Below are positions 21,229 through 27,597 of a DNA stretch of 27,597 nucleotides, one piece after another; the stretch's first letter is position 1; every line of letters starts with the position of its first letter. A program made the position numbers and the translations under genes. The notes beneath the pieces are model-generated. The model did not search any database, was not told the DNA's origin, and saw only the letters and a list, made by a program, of their open reading frames with translations. Source of the stretch: an uncultured Prevotellaceae bacterium (GTDB lineage Bacteria; Bacteroidota; Bacteroidia; Bacteroidales; Muribaculaceae); NCBI GenBank assembly GCA_937904375.1, contig CALDIG010000062.1:1-27597 (forward strand). The letters are read 5' to 3'.

Positions 21229-22158
21229 ATGGCTAAAAATCTCATCAATAAATACATTTGGATGGTCGATACCATAGAGCGGCATGGCGCCATCACGCGT
21301 GAGAGGCTTAATGAGTTATGGATGGAGAGCGAGTTCAGTGACGGCAGTCCGCTGCCGCGCCGCTCGTTCTACAACTACCGCAACGGCATCGCCGACACGC
21401 TGGGCATCGACATCGAGTTCAACTCCTCGACTTACGAATATTACATTTCGCACGACGCTTCCGACACTACTGGCAAGCGTCAGCAGTGGCTGCTCGACTC
21501 CATGTCGATAAGTGGTATGGTGAGCAGCTCGGCCGACCTTTCGACGCGCATCTTGCTCGAGTATGTGCCGTCGGCACGCGAGTTCTTGCCGGTGATTATC
21601 GATGCCATGCGCCACAACCGTCGCATCAAGTTCAGCTACAAGAGCTATCAGCGCGTGAACCGGCAAGACGGCATCGTCATAGAGCCTTATTTCGTCAAGA
21701 TTTTCAACCAGCTGTGGTATGTGATAGGCTACAATACCGTCGATAAGAAAATCAAGACCTATTCGCTCGACCGCATGTCGAGTGTCACAATCACCGACTC
21801 CACGTTTAAGATGCCTAAAAGTTTCGTTCCCGAGGACTTTTTTGCCGACTGCTATGGCATCACCACCAATGAGGATGAACCTAAGCGCATCGTCATCAAG
21901 GCAGAATCTACTCAGGCGAAATACCTCAGGGCTTTGCCGCTGCATCCCTCACAGCAAGAGGAGTTGCACGATGACTACTCGATTTTCCACTACAAGATGC
22001 GCAATACCTACGACCTGCGCGAGCGGTTGCTCTCGCATGGAAGCAGCATTGAGATACTGAAACCGCCAGAACTCAAAGCGCAAATCGTTGACGAGCTGAA
22101 AAAAGCACTTGAAAACTACGAAAAAGACAATAAAAGCAGGGAAAAACCATCTGATTAA
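21229..22158 (+). CDS. WYL-domain transcriptional regulator
   Basis: 309 aa. The N-terminal part (about 1-75) is a winged-helix-like DNA-binding region (GAITRERLNELW, 'LPRRSFYNYRNGIADTLGID'). The WYL domain (about 120-200) contains 'NRRIKFSYKSY', 'IEPYFVKIFNQLWYVIGYN' with the Trp163-Tyr164-Val variant of the W-Y-L signature, and 'KTYSLDRMSSV'. A C-terminal WCX-like extension (about 215-300) follows. WYL proteins sense nucleic acid or small ligands and often control DNA-damage or defence genes. Here it precedes bcp-recA on the same strand, but bcp has its own promoter, so control of bcp-recA is only a possibility; the namZ-symporter pair upstream is another candidate target. Confidence 0.9.
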   Translation: MAKNLINKYIWMVDTIERHGAITRERLNELWMESEFSDGSPLPRRSFYNYRNGIADTLGIDIEFNSSTYEYYISHDASDTTGKRQQWLLDSMSISGMVSSSADLSTRILLEYVPSAREFLPVIIDAMRHNRRIKFSYKSYQRVNRQDGIVIEPYFVKIFNQLWYVIGYNTVDKKIKTYSLDRMSSVTITDSTFKMPKSFVPEDFFADCYGITTNEDEPKRIVIKAESTQAKYLRALPLHPSQQEELHDDYSIFHYKMRNTYDLRERLLSHGSSIEILKPPELKAQIVDELKKALENYEKDNKSREKPSD

Positions 22159-22180
22159 AATAATTTCGCATGCATGGGCG

Positions 22181-22211
22181 TTGTTTTTGCACGCATAACA
22201 TATTAACTTTG
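22181..22211 (+). promoter_or_regulatory. Promoter of bcp-recA
   Basis: TTG at 22181-22183, 20-nt spacer, TAACTTTG at 22204-22211. Leader of about 17 nt to ATG 22235. I see no LexA-like palindrome overlapping it. Confidence 0.75.
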
Positions 22212-22234
22212 CAACATCAAATTAAACTCACATT

Positions 22235-22690
22235 ATGAAAATAGGAGACAAAATTCCCGAAATCCTGGGCACCGACGCTCAGGGTAACGTGATTAAGGCG
22301 AGTGACTTCGCCGGCAAAAAACTGGTGATATATTTCTATCCCAAAGATAACACTCCCGGCTGTACTGCCGAGGCGTGCAGCCTGAGCGAAGGCTACGGCA
22401 AATTGCTCAAAGCGGGCTTCGCTATCGTGGGAGTTAGCAAGGATAGTGCGGCATCGCACGAGAAGTTTGCCGCTAAGCACAACCTCCCCTTCCCGCTCAT
22501 CGCCGATGTGGACCTCAAGTTAAACCAGACCTTCGGCGTGTGGCAAGAGAAGAAGATGGCGGGTCGCACCTATATGGGCACTGTGCGCACCACCTTCATC
22601 GCCAACGAGCAAGGCACCATCACTCACATCATCAACAAGGTGAACACCAAAGACAGTGCCAACCAGATTCTTGATTTAATGAAGGATTAA
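22235..22690 (+). CDS. bcp: Thioredoxin-dependent thiol peroxidase (Bcp/PrxQ peroxiredoxin)
   Basis: 151 aa, standard length for the family. The thioredoxin-fold core has YFYPKDNTPGCTAEAC: the peroxidatic Cys43 sits in the PxxxTxxC-type context and the second Cys48, five residues later, is the resolving cysteine of atypical 2-Cys PrxQ enzymes. Downstream are 'IVGVSKDSAASHEKF', 'LPFPLIADVDLKLNQTFGVW' and the conserved Arg block 'GTVRTTFIANEQG'. It reduces hydrogen peroxide and organic hydroperoxides in the cytosol using thioredoxin. It has its own promoter and is separated from recA by 40 nt with no terminator, so both are probably one transcript. I recall a bcp-recA linkage being described in Bacteroides fragilis as a stress cluster. 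Confidence 0.95.
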   Translation: MKIGDKIPEILGTDAQGNVIKASDFAGKKLVIYFYPKDNTPGCTAEACSLSEGYGKLLKAGFAIVGVSKDSAASHEKFAAKHNLPFPLIADVDLKLNQTFGVWQEKKMAGRTYMGTVRTTFIANEQGTITHIINKVNTKDSANQILDLMKD

Positions 22691-22730
22691 TAAAGAAAAT
22701 TCTCAAAATAATAAAAATAAACTTACTACT

Positions 22731-23786
22731 ATGAATGACGAAATTTTAAACAACGAAGGGATAATGGAGCAGCCACAGCGCGTCGCTCCCTCTCCCGAGA
22801 AGCTCAAAGCCCTGCAAGTGGCGATGGACAAGATTGACAAGACCTACGGTCGCGGCTCAATCATGAAACTCGGTGACGACAACATCGAGAACGTGGAGGT
22901 GATCCCCACCGGGTCGATAGGACTGAACTATGCCCTGGGCGTGGGAGGCTATCCACGCGGACGCATCATCGAGATTTACGGTCCCGAGGCTAGCGGTAAG
23001 ACCACCCTCGCCATCCATGCCATCGCCGAGGCACAAAAGGCTGGCGGCATCGCCGCCATCATCGACGCTGAGCACGCCTTCGACCGTTTCTACGCCGAGT
23101 CGCTAGGTGTGGATGTCAACAACCTGTGGATTGCACAGCCCGACAATGGCGAGCAGGCTCTGGAGATTGCCGACCAACTCATCCGCTCCTCGGCGGTAGA
23201 TATCGTGGTCATCGACTCGGTGGCAGCACTCACCCCAAAAGCCGAAATCGAAGGCGAGATGGGCGAGAGCAAGATGGGCCTGCAGGCAAGACTCATGTCG
23301 CAGGCGTTGCGCAAACTCACCGCCACCATCTCCAAGACCAACACCACCTGCATCTTCATCAACCAGCTGCGCGAGAAGCTCGGTGTGATGTTCGGCAACC
23401 CGGAGACCACCACCGGCGGCAACGCCCTCAAGTTCTATGCCTCGGTGCGCCTCGACATCCGCCGCATCGGTCAGCTCAAAGACGGCGAGAACGTGTATGG
23501 GCACCTCACCCGCGTCAAGGTGGTGAAGAACAAGGTGGCACCGCCGTTCCGCAAGGCAGAGTTTGAGATAATCTTTGGTCAAGGTATCTCACGCACCGGC
23601 GAAATACTTGACCTCGGCATCCAGTTCGGCATCATCAACAAGAGCGGAGCTTGGTTGTCCTACGAGGGCACCAAGTTCCAGGGTCGTGACAACGCCAAGC
23701 AGATGATTGAGGACAACCCCGAACTTGCCGAAGAATTAGAAACCAAAATCTTTGAAGCCATGAAAAACGGTGTGCCCAAAAAGTGA
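22731..23786 (+). CDS. recA: Recombinase RecA
   Basis: 351 aa. RecA polymerises on single-stranded DNA, drives homologous pairing and strand exchange, and promotes LexA cleavage where present. Key parts are: the N-terminal helix 'KLKALQVAMDKIDKTYGRGS'; Walker A GPEASGKTT (residues 84-92, Lys90); 'AAIIDAEHAFD' with the catalytic Glu; Walker B 'VDIVVIDSVAAL'; loop L1 'EGEMGESKMGLQARLMSQAL'; loop L2 'NQLREKLGVMFGNPETTTGG'; and the C-terminal domain with 'KNKVAPPFR' and an acidic tail. All motifs are intact. The N-terminal extension is about 10 residues longer than in many relatives; ATG at codon 12 (MEQPQR) is an alternative start. It is transcribed with bcp and closed by a terminator. Confidence 0.98.
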   Translation: MNDEILNNEGIMEQPQRVAPSPEKLKALQVAMDKIDKTYGRGSIMKLGDDNIENVEVIPTGSIGLNYALGVGGYPRGRIIEIYGPEASGKTTLAIHAIAEAQKAGGIAAIIDAEHAFDRFYAESLGVDVNNLWIAQPDNGEQALEIADQLIRSSAVDIVVIDSVAALTPKAEIEGEMGESKMGLQARLMSQALRKLTATISKTNTTCIFINQLREKLGVMFGNPETTTGGNALKFYASVRLDIRRIGQLKDGENVYGHLTRVKVVKNKVAPPFRKAEFEIIFGQGISRTGEILDLGIQFGIINKSGAWLSYEGTKFQGRDNAKQMIEDNPELAEELETKIFEAMKNGVPKK

Positions 23787-23817
23787 CGCTAACACACCCA
23801 TGTTTCGAAACATTAAT

Positions 23818-23856
23818 GAGGCGAGACGCTAATCACTGCGTCCCGCCTCGTTTTCT
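23818..23856. terminator. Terminator after recA, between convergent genes
   Basis: An 11-bp stem with one mismatch (23818-23823/23844-23849 and 23825-23829/23838-23842), an 8-nt loop and TTTT at 23851-23854. It also faces the stop of the minus-strand PP2C gene at 23866. Confidence 0.8.
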
Positions 23857-23865
23857 TTATGGTCT

Positions 23866-25281
23866 TTAAAATTCTAGGATTGACTCCTTGGGATTTCTAT
23901 CAGGTTCTTTTTTTTGGGGGTTGCTTTTAATTCTGTCTGTCAAATCCTTATTTGAAGTATTATTATTTTCATCATTTTTTTTCTTTGGAGGAAAAACTTT
24001 AGTTTCATGATTTTCCTGATTATCCTGTTGTGCTTGGGGAGGAGATGTAACATCTTTATTATTAGGTGTGTTTGCACCTTCTTTGGGCGACTTGTTTTCG
24101 CTATTTTGCTGATGCCTTTCTCCATTATCGTTGTGGCGGGTATTATCTGAGCCTCTTTGATTTTCGTGGTTTCGGTTCTTGTCTTCCACTTTTTCGATTT
24201 TTTGTGCGTCGCTGTTGTCATCGCGGTCGCTGTTGTCGCCTTTGTCCTTGTTAAGCAGGAAGTAAACGACAAATCCCGCTACTAGTGCCAGCAAGAGGAT
24301 TACCAGCAGAAGCAACAATTTGTTGGTCTTGTTGCCTCCTTTCTTGGTGCTTTTATTGTGGGCAGGAGGAGCAGCTTGTAGTAGAATTTCATCGGCATAA
24401 TCCTCGCTCTCGGGTCTTCGGGTAATAGGCTGTGTAGTGCTTGTGGCAGACTGTTGTGCAGTTGCCATTTCATTAAAGGGTGAGACGTGCTCGTCGTTTA
24501 GCAAATTCTCGTCTCCCGGCTCGGCAATCACGTCTTTGATTTTGATGAGCAGTGCGGTGTGATTGTCCTTATTGCCCTCGGTCATCGACACTAAGGTGCC
24601 CGCCTTCATCACGTCGCTGGAGTTGGCGCATAGCACATCGAGCAGCTGGTCGTCGCTCATCTCCTCAAGCATGCCGTCGCTGCACAGGTAGAAGTAGTCG
24701 CCGGGCTGCACATTGGTGGTGTGGCCGATGTCGATTCTGTCTTTGTTCTCCTCGCCGGGCATGATGGCGCGAGTTATCACATTGCGTTGTGGAGAGGTTT
24801 CCATCTCTTCATAACTGATGACTCCGGCTTTGTAAAGCTGATACACTAGAGAGTGGTCTATCGATTTATAGAGAATTGTGCGCTGCGACGGACGTATGTG
24901 ATAGATGCGGCTGTCGCCCACATGGCCCATCGCCACGCCGCCGCGGTGCAGGCACACCATTGTGAGCGTGGTGCCCATTTTGTTCTCGGCACCGTCGTCG
25001 AGGGTGTCGAGGCGGTTGTGGGCACTTTGCAGGGCATCCTCTATGATGCCATCGGTAACGGTGCCGTCGGGCAGCGTTCGTTGTCTTATCCATGCTGTCA
25101 TGGCGTCAATCACGTTGGCACTCGCCACTTCTCCCTTGGCGTGGCCTCCCATGCCGTCGCACACGAGAAACAACCTGTCGGCCTCGGCGGCAGCTCCCTT
25201 AGCGGGAAATACCGAGTCCTCTTGGTTCTCTCTTTGTCCTAACTCATGAATTACTGTGGGAGTGAAAATCTCAAATTTCAT
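23866..25281 (-). CDS. Membrane-anchored PP2C-family Ser/Thr phosphatase
   Basis: 471 aa. Residues about 1-252 are a bacterial PP2C (PPM) catalytic domain with all metal-binding motifs: RENQED (Asp22), CDGMGGHAKGE (Asp42, Gly43), 'GHVGDSRIY' (Asp123), SIDHS, CSDGMLEEM (Asp202) and 'GNKDNHTALLIKI' (Asp239). It removes phosphate from Ser/Thr residues with Mn or Mg. A disordered linker leads to one membrane helix (about 321-343, LLLLLVILLLALVAGFVVYF), so the phosphatase faces the cytosol. About 128 residues beyond the membrane are Asn/Lys/Asp/Glu/Gln-rich and disordered, presumably periplasmic. No matching Ser/Thr kinase is visible in the window. It lies 65 nt behind the Asp-rich protein with no promoter of its own, so they form an operon. 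Confidence 0.92.
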   Translation of the reverse strand: MKFEIFTPTVIHELGQRENQEDSVFPAKGAAAEADRLFLVCDGMGGHAKGEVASANVIDAMTAWIRQRTLPDGTVTDGIIEDALQSAHNRLDTLDDGAENKMGTTLTMVCLHRGGVAMGHVGDSRIYHIRPSQRTILYKSIDHSLVYQLYKAGVISYEEMETSPQRNVITRAIMPGEENKDRIDIGHTTNVQPGDYFYLCSDGMLEEMSDDQLLDVLCANSSDVMKAGTLVSMTEGNKDNHTALLIKIKDVIAEPGDENLLNDEHVSPFNEMATAQQSATSTTQPITRRPESEDYADEILLQAAPPAHNKSTKKGGNKTNKLLLLLVILLLALVAGFVVYFLLNKDKGDNSDRDDNSDAQKIEKVEDKNRNHENQRGSDNTRHNDNGERHQQNSENKSPKEGANTPNNKDVTSPPQAQQDNQENHETKVFPPKKKNDENNNTSNKDLTDRIKSNPQKKEPDRNPKESILEF

Positions 25282-25346
25282 ATTTTTGTAGTGTGTTTTT
25301 TCTGATAATACTTTGTTATAATAGTTTTATTAGTTACAAACCTTCA

Positions 25347-25964
25347 TCAAATGATGTCGCCGAGGTCGCCGCTCATAATGTCAATGCCATTGTCATCGTG
25401 GTCGTACAAATGGTCGGTTTCCTCAACAACTTCAGGGTGCTCGCCCTCGTCGATGGGTAGCTCTTCGTCGATGATAGGCTCTTCGGGAAGAACATCTGGA
25501 GTGGGGTCTTCTTCTACCACTACCGAGGTTTCATATCCAATATATCCGCCGCTAGAGGTGTTATCTAGTGTGTCGATGACATCGCTGGAATCAATGAAGC
25601 CATCGTTGTTGACATCGGCGATAGCAAAATCAAAATCGCCATCGCTCTCAACATCCATCACAATGGCATCACCATAGTCGAGATCATCGAGGGTGTCGAT
25701 GTCGGGTTCTAAAATCTCAACATCATTGACGAGTCCATCGTTATCTATATCAGCGACATTGAAGTCAAACACGCTGTCGCTGTCAATATCCATCACCAAA
25801 GCATCGGGGGCAAAGTCGGCTGCATCATCGCCCAGAGCCTCGCCACCTATCAGATGCACTTCCGTGCTATCGGTCATGTCGTCGTTGGTAACAGGGTCGA
25901 TAATTGCATTTATCTCATCATTATCAACTTCGTTGTAGAAGTCGGGTCTTTCATTTGTGTTCAT
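25347..25964 (-). CDS. Extremely acidic protein with duplicated calcium-loop-like repeats
   Basis: 205 aa; no named family. By my count it has 46 Asp and 20 Glu, one Arg and no Lys, so it is extremely acidic. Two 32-residue repeats, 54-85 and 99-130, share the pattern DA-VMD--SD--FDF--ADV/I-NDG, and each ends in a DxDNDG or DVNNDG loop (DIDNDGLVN, DVNNDGFID) like the EF-hand loops of dockerins or FG-GAP proteins. Residues 150-190 are Glu/Pro-rich. There is no signal peptide or membrane helix, so as annotated it stays in the cytosol, unusual for such calcium-loop proteins. It is first in an operon with the PP2C phosphatase (promoter at 25994-26026). A divalent-ion buffer or sensor near a metal-dependent phosphatase is speculation. 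Confidence 0.8.
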   Translation of the reverse strand: MNTNERPDFYNEVDNDEINAIIDPVTNDDMTDSTEVHLIGGEALGDDAADFAPDALVMDIDSDSVFDFNVADIDNDGLVNDVEILEPDIDTLDDLDYGDAIVMDVESDGDFDFAIADVNNDGFIDSSDVIDTLDNTSSGGYIGYETSVVVEEDPTPDVLPEEPIIDEELPIDEGEHPEVVEETDHLYDHDDNGIDIMSGDLGDII

Positions 25965-25993
25965 CAGCTTTGTGGTTTTAAATGTTTACGCCG

Positions 25994-26026
25994 CAAATTT
26001 ACGCCATCAGCACCTCGGTAAACAAA
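25994..26026 (-). promoter_or_regulatory. Promoter of the acidic-protein / PP2C operon
   Basis: Minus strand: TTTG (26026-26023), 21-nt spacer, TAAATTTG (26001-25994). Leader of about 22 nt to ATG 25964. Confidence 0.75.
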
Positions 26027-26092
26027 TTAAATAGTGCTTTTATTATCAAATGGTGGGATTAAATGACAACTTGCGGGGATTTGATGACTTCT

Positions 26093-26455
26093 TTACAAAT
26101 TCTTTTTTGCCAAGAGTTCCTTGAGTTGCTTGGCGGCATCGCGGGAGATGTTCACAGTGAACAGTATGCCGGTGCCTCCGGCGAGTAGCACTTGCTGCTT
26201 GAGTACGTTGACCTGAACAATCTTCGACACGTTGATGATGTGGCTCTTGCCGGCACGCATCATCAGCACATGAGAGCGTGTCTTCGTGATAAATTCCGCC
26301 AGCAGTTTTTCCATCTTCGACATGCCGATGCCTGCCGTGAGGATGAGTTTGTTGTCGAAGACGATGCGTGTGAAATTGCCGTCGGCAAGGAAATAAACCA
26401 CTTGGCTGAGGTCGATGCTCAATAATTCATCTCTAGAGTTCAGTATCAGTTTCAT
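26093..26455 (-). CDS. Stand-alone LytTR DNA-binding domain protein
   Basis: 120 aa, a single LytTR domain without a receiver or membrane segment. Family marks are 'VVYFLADGNFTRIVF' near the start (the YxxADGNYT strand-turn), the central helix 'MSKMEKLLAEF', and the 'RAGKSHIINVSKIVQV' block, equivalent to R-H-S-x-I-V/I-N in AgrA/LytR relatives. The C-terminal helix is Lys-rich. LytTR domains bind DNA through beta-strand loops and usually follow a sensor; one-domain versions occur in Bacteroidetes and must receive their signal otherwise. A -7 box lies at 26482-26489 but the -33 is weak. The neighbouring acidic-protein/PP2C operon promoter is 66 nt downstream of its stop and is a plausible target. 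Confidence 0.85.
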   Translation of the reverse strand: MKLILNSRDELLSIDLSQVVYFLADGNFTRIVFDNKLILTAGIGMSKMEKLLAEFITKTRSHVLMMRAGKSHIINVSKIVQVNVLKQQVLLAGGTGILFTVNISRDAAKQLKELLAKKNL

Positions 26456-26481
26456 CTTGAACAGTTTTTTGTTTTATAGTG

Positions 26482-26489
26482 CAAAGATA
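26482..26489 (-). promoter_or_regulatory. Probable -7 box of the LytTR gene
   Basis: Minus strand TATCTTTG (26489-26482) followed by CAC, a strong -7 match. I see no TTG at the -33 position, so the gene may need an activator. Leader of about 20 nt. Confidence 0.5.
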
Positions 26490-26557
26490 TACAAAAAAAT
26501 CATTTCTCACATCATTATGCTTTAATAGATTGATTTTTTTTGTTGTTTAATGCATAT

Positions 26558-26591
26558 AAAAAGCCACCAATGCTTCCAGAGCATCGGTGGC
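26558..26591 (-). terminator. Terminator of the DUF4465 gene
   Basis: Minus strand: a 12-bp stem with one G-T wobble (26580-26591 with 26563-26574) and a 5-nt loop runs into TTTTT (26562-26558). It lies 27 nt after the stop at 26618. Confidence 0.85.
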
Positions 26592-26617
26592 CTTTGGGAG
26601 TGTCAGATGTCTCTATC

Positions 26618-27597
26618 TCACTTAATCACAATCTTCTTGCCATTGTGGATGTAGATACCTGGAACGCTTGGCGTGCCGTTGAACTTAACGCCCATGAGGT
26701 TGTAGTAAGCGTTGTCGGTCTTCTTGTCAACGCCAACGGTGCTGATTGCGTTAGGCTCTGCGGGAGTGACAAGCAGATAGTCGGGCAGATCAACCTCCTT
26801 CTTCAACCACATCAACTCCATGTTGTAGGTGCCAGCCTCCTCGATGCGGAAGTTTGCGCCATCGGTGAGTCCGAGACCAATGTTATAGAGGTCTTGGTTG
26901 ATGAGGAAGTAACCAACATTATTATCGTCGGCACCACCCAGCCAAATCAAGCTGCCATCCTCGTCACGAGTGATAACCTTGAACTCGTCACCAGCCTCAA
27001 GCTCTACAGTTGCCATGCCGTCAACAAACTCGATGCGACCACCATAAGGCTCTTGGTTCCAATCGTTGAAGGTGCCAACAAGATAGCAGTTAGTATCTAC
27101 ATTGCCGTCTTCAACCATAAACTTGTCCATGCAGAAGTAAGCGGCGGTGTTCATGCCATAGGCACCACTATCTGTAGAATTCAGAGTGAAGTAAACGCTC
27201 TCTACCTCACCCAGGCTCGACAGGTCGAAGAAGGTCCAGTCGTTAAGGGCATGAAGCTCACCATTAGTGAACTCAACGAGGTTGATGCTGGTGGTAGTCT
27301 CGTTGCCCTCGGCATCTACACCATGAGCGATAAGCTCGAAATAGTCACCCTCAGCAAAAGCGCGACCGAAGCCGTCACCATGCAAGCAGCCATAATAGGG
27401 CCAAGGGTGGTTGCAAACATACACACCCACTGGAGTGAAGGTCATGTTATAGTCTTTATCAACAAACATAACCTGGTTGCTGGGACCTTCCTGTGCCCAA
27501 GAGCTGTAATAAGCCACAAGGTAAGGCTGTGCGGGATCGGCAGTCACCGAGCCGTCGGCATTGATGACGCAGCCGCCACCTGCCCTGCAGCCGCCGT
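26618..27597 (-). CDS. Secreted DUF4465-family protein with C-terminal extension (5' truncated)
   Basis: The frame is open through the right edge, so the start lies outside the window; the GTG at 27547 is internal. The visible residues begin GG-C-R-A-GGG and go into a DUF4465 domain: 'FTPVGVYVCNHPWPYYGCLH', 'GDGFGRAFAEGDYFELIAHG', 'DWTFFDLSSLGEVESVYFTL' and 'GAYGMNTAAYFCMDKFM', which is the Bacteroidetes pattern GVYVTN ... GDGF ... DLS-LG-V ... GMNTPAYFC-D. A second segment from 'CYLVGTFNDWNQEPYGGRI' resembles a SusE/SusF-like or CBM48-like beta-sandwich. The chain ends YYNLMGVKF, then 'VPGIYIHNGKKIVIK', a short type IX-like tail. It is an extracellular, possibly glycan-binding protein; the ligand is unknown. 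A terminator follows. Confidence 0.85.
   Translation of the reverse strand, partial: GGCRAGGGCVINADGSVTADPAQPYLVAYYSSWAQEGPSNQVMFVDKDYNMTFTPVGVYVCNHPWPYYGCLHGDGFGRAFAEGDYFELIAHGVDAEGNETTTSINLVEFTNGELHALNDWTFFDLSSLGEVESVYFTLNSTDSGAYGMNTAAYFCMDKFMVEDGNVDTNCYLVGTFNDWNQEPYGGRIEFVDGMATVELEAGDEFKVITRDEDGSLIWLGGADDNNVGYFLINQDLYNIGLGLTDGANFRIEEAGTYNMELMWLKKEVDLPDYLLVTPAEPNAISTVGVDKKTDNAYYNLMGVKFNGTPSVPGIYIHNGKKIVIK

Noticed and set aside
23126..23566. Alternative-frame open stretch of 146 codons inside recA
   Set aside because: It is Arg/His/Gly-rich with no motif; a typical shadow of a GC-rich gene.
27545..27547. GTG at 27547 as the start of the DUF4465 protein
   Set aside because: The frame stays open to the window edge and no signal peptide follows this GTG, so the gene is truncated by the window.

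Overview
This window looks like a chromosomal segment from a Bacteroidales bacterium, probably a gut member near Muribaculaceae or Prevotellaceae. The evidence is the Bacteroidetes promoter form (TTG or TTTG, about 20 nt, then TAnnTTTG) before many genes, a clear type IX secretion sorting domain, a dockerin-bearing CotH protein, DUF4465, NamZ (DUF1343) and a bcp-recA pair. The genus assignment is inference.

Layout, left to right. (1) 1-112 is the last 36 codons of what looks like rpoC, followed by a strong terminator. (2) 404-4086, plus strand: a glycine-zipper/OmpA lipoprotein, a secreted GxDLY/SGNH esterase-like protein, an unrecognised secreted protein and a GatB/YqeY protein. (3) 4169-5803, minus: a large secreted protein with a T9SS-like tail. 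(4) 6258-8212, plus: a periplasmic TonB C-terminal-domain protein overlapping by 4 nt a membrane-anchored TPR protein with a C-terminal helix-turn-helix. (5) 8213-13567, an accessory region: a collapsed DUF4143 ATPase remnant, a type IIG/ISP-like restriction-methylation fusion and an AAA (ATPase_2) protein on the minus strand, bracketed by 52-nt direct repeats built from a double palindrome. Beyond these lie a possible GH3-tail remnant and a 174-nt MITE-like element. This stretch is visibly more AT-rich than the housekeeping genes. (6) 13568-17433, minus: two tandem CotH-family secreted paralogs, one ending in a T9SS sorting domain, the other in a dockerin-like module. (7) 17731-21171, plus: a small secreted coiled-coil protein, the muramidase NamZ and a sodium:solute symporter. 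(8) 21229-23786, plus: a WYL regulator, Bcp peroxiredoxin and RecA. (9) 23866 to the right edge, minus: a membrane-anchored PP2C phosphatase, an Asp-rich duplicated-repeat protein, a stand-alone LytTR protein and a DUF4465 secreted protein that runs off the window.

Functional links: NamZ plus symporter suggests peptidoglycan-sugar salvage. Bcp plus RecA is a stress/repair pair. The TonB/TPR-HTH pair looks like an envelope-to-DNA signalling unit. The Asp-rich protein and PP2C share one promoter. The best candidates for something undescribed are the ATPase plus type IIG cassette, whose palindromes overlap its own promoter, and several families of short intergenic repeats: heptamers, an octamer array and a covarying hairpin pair.
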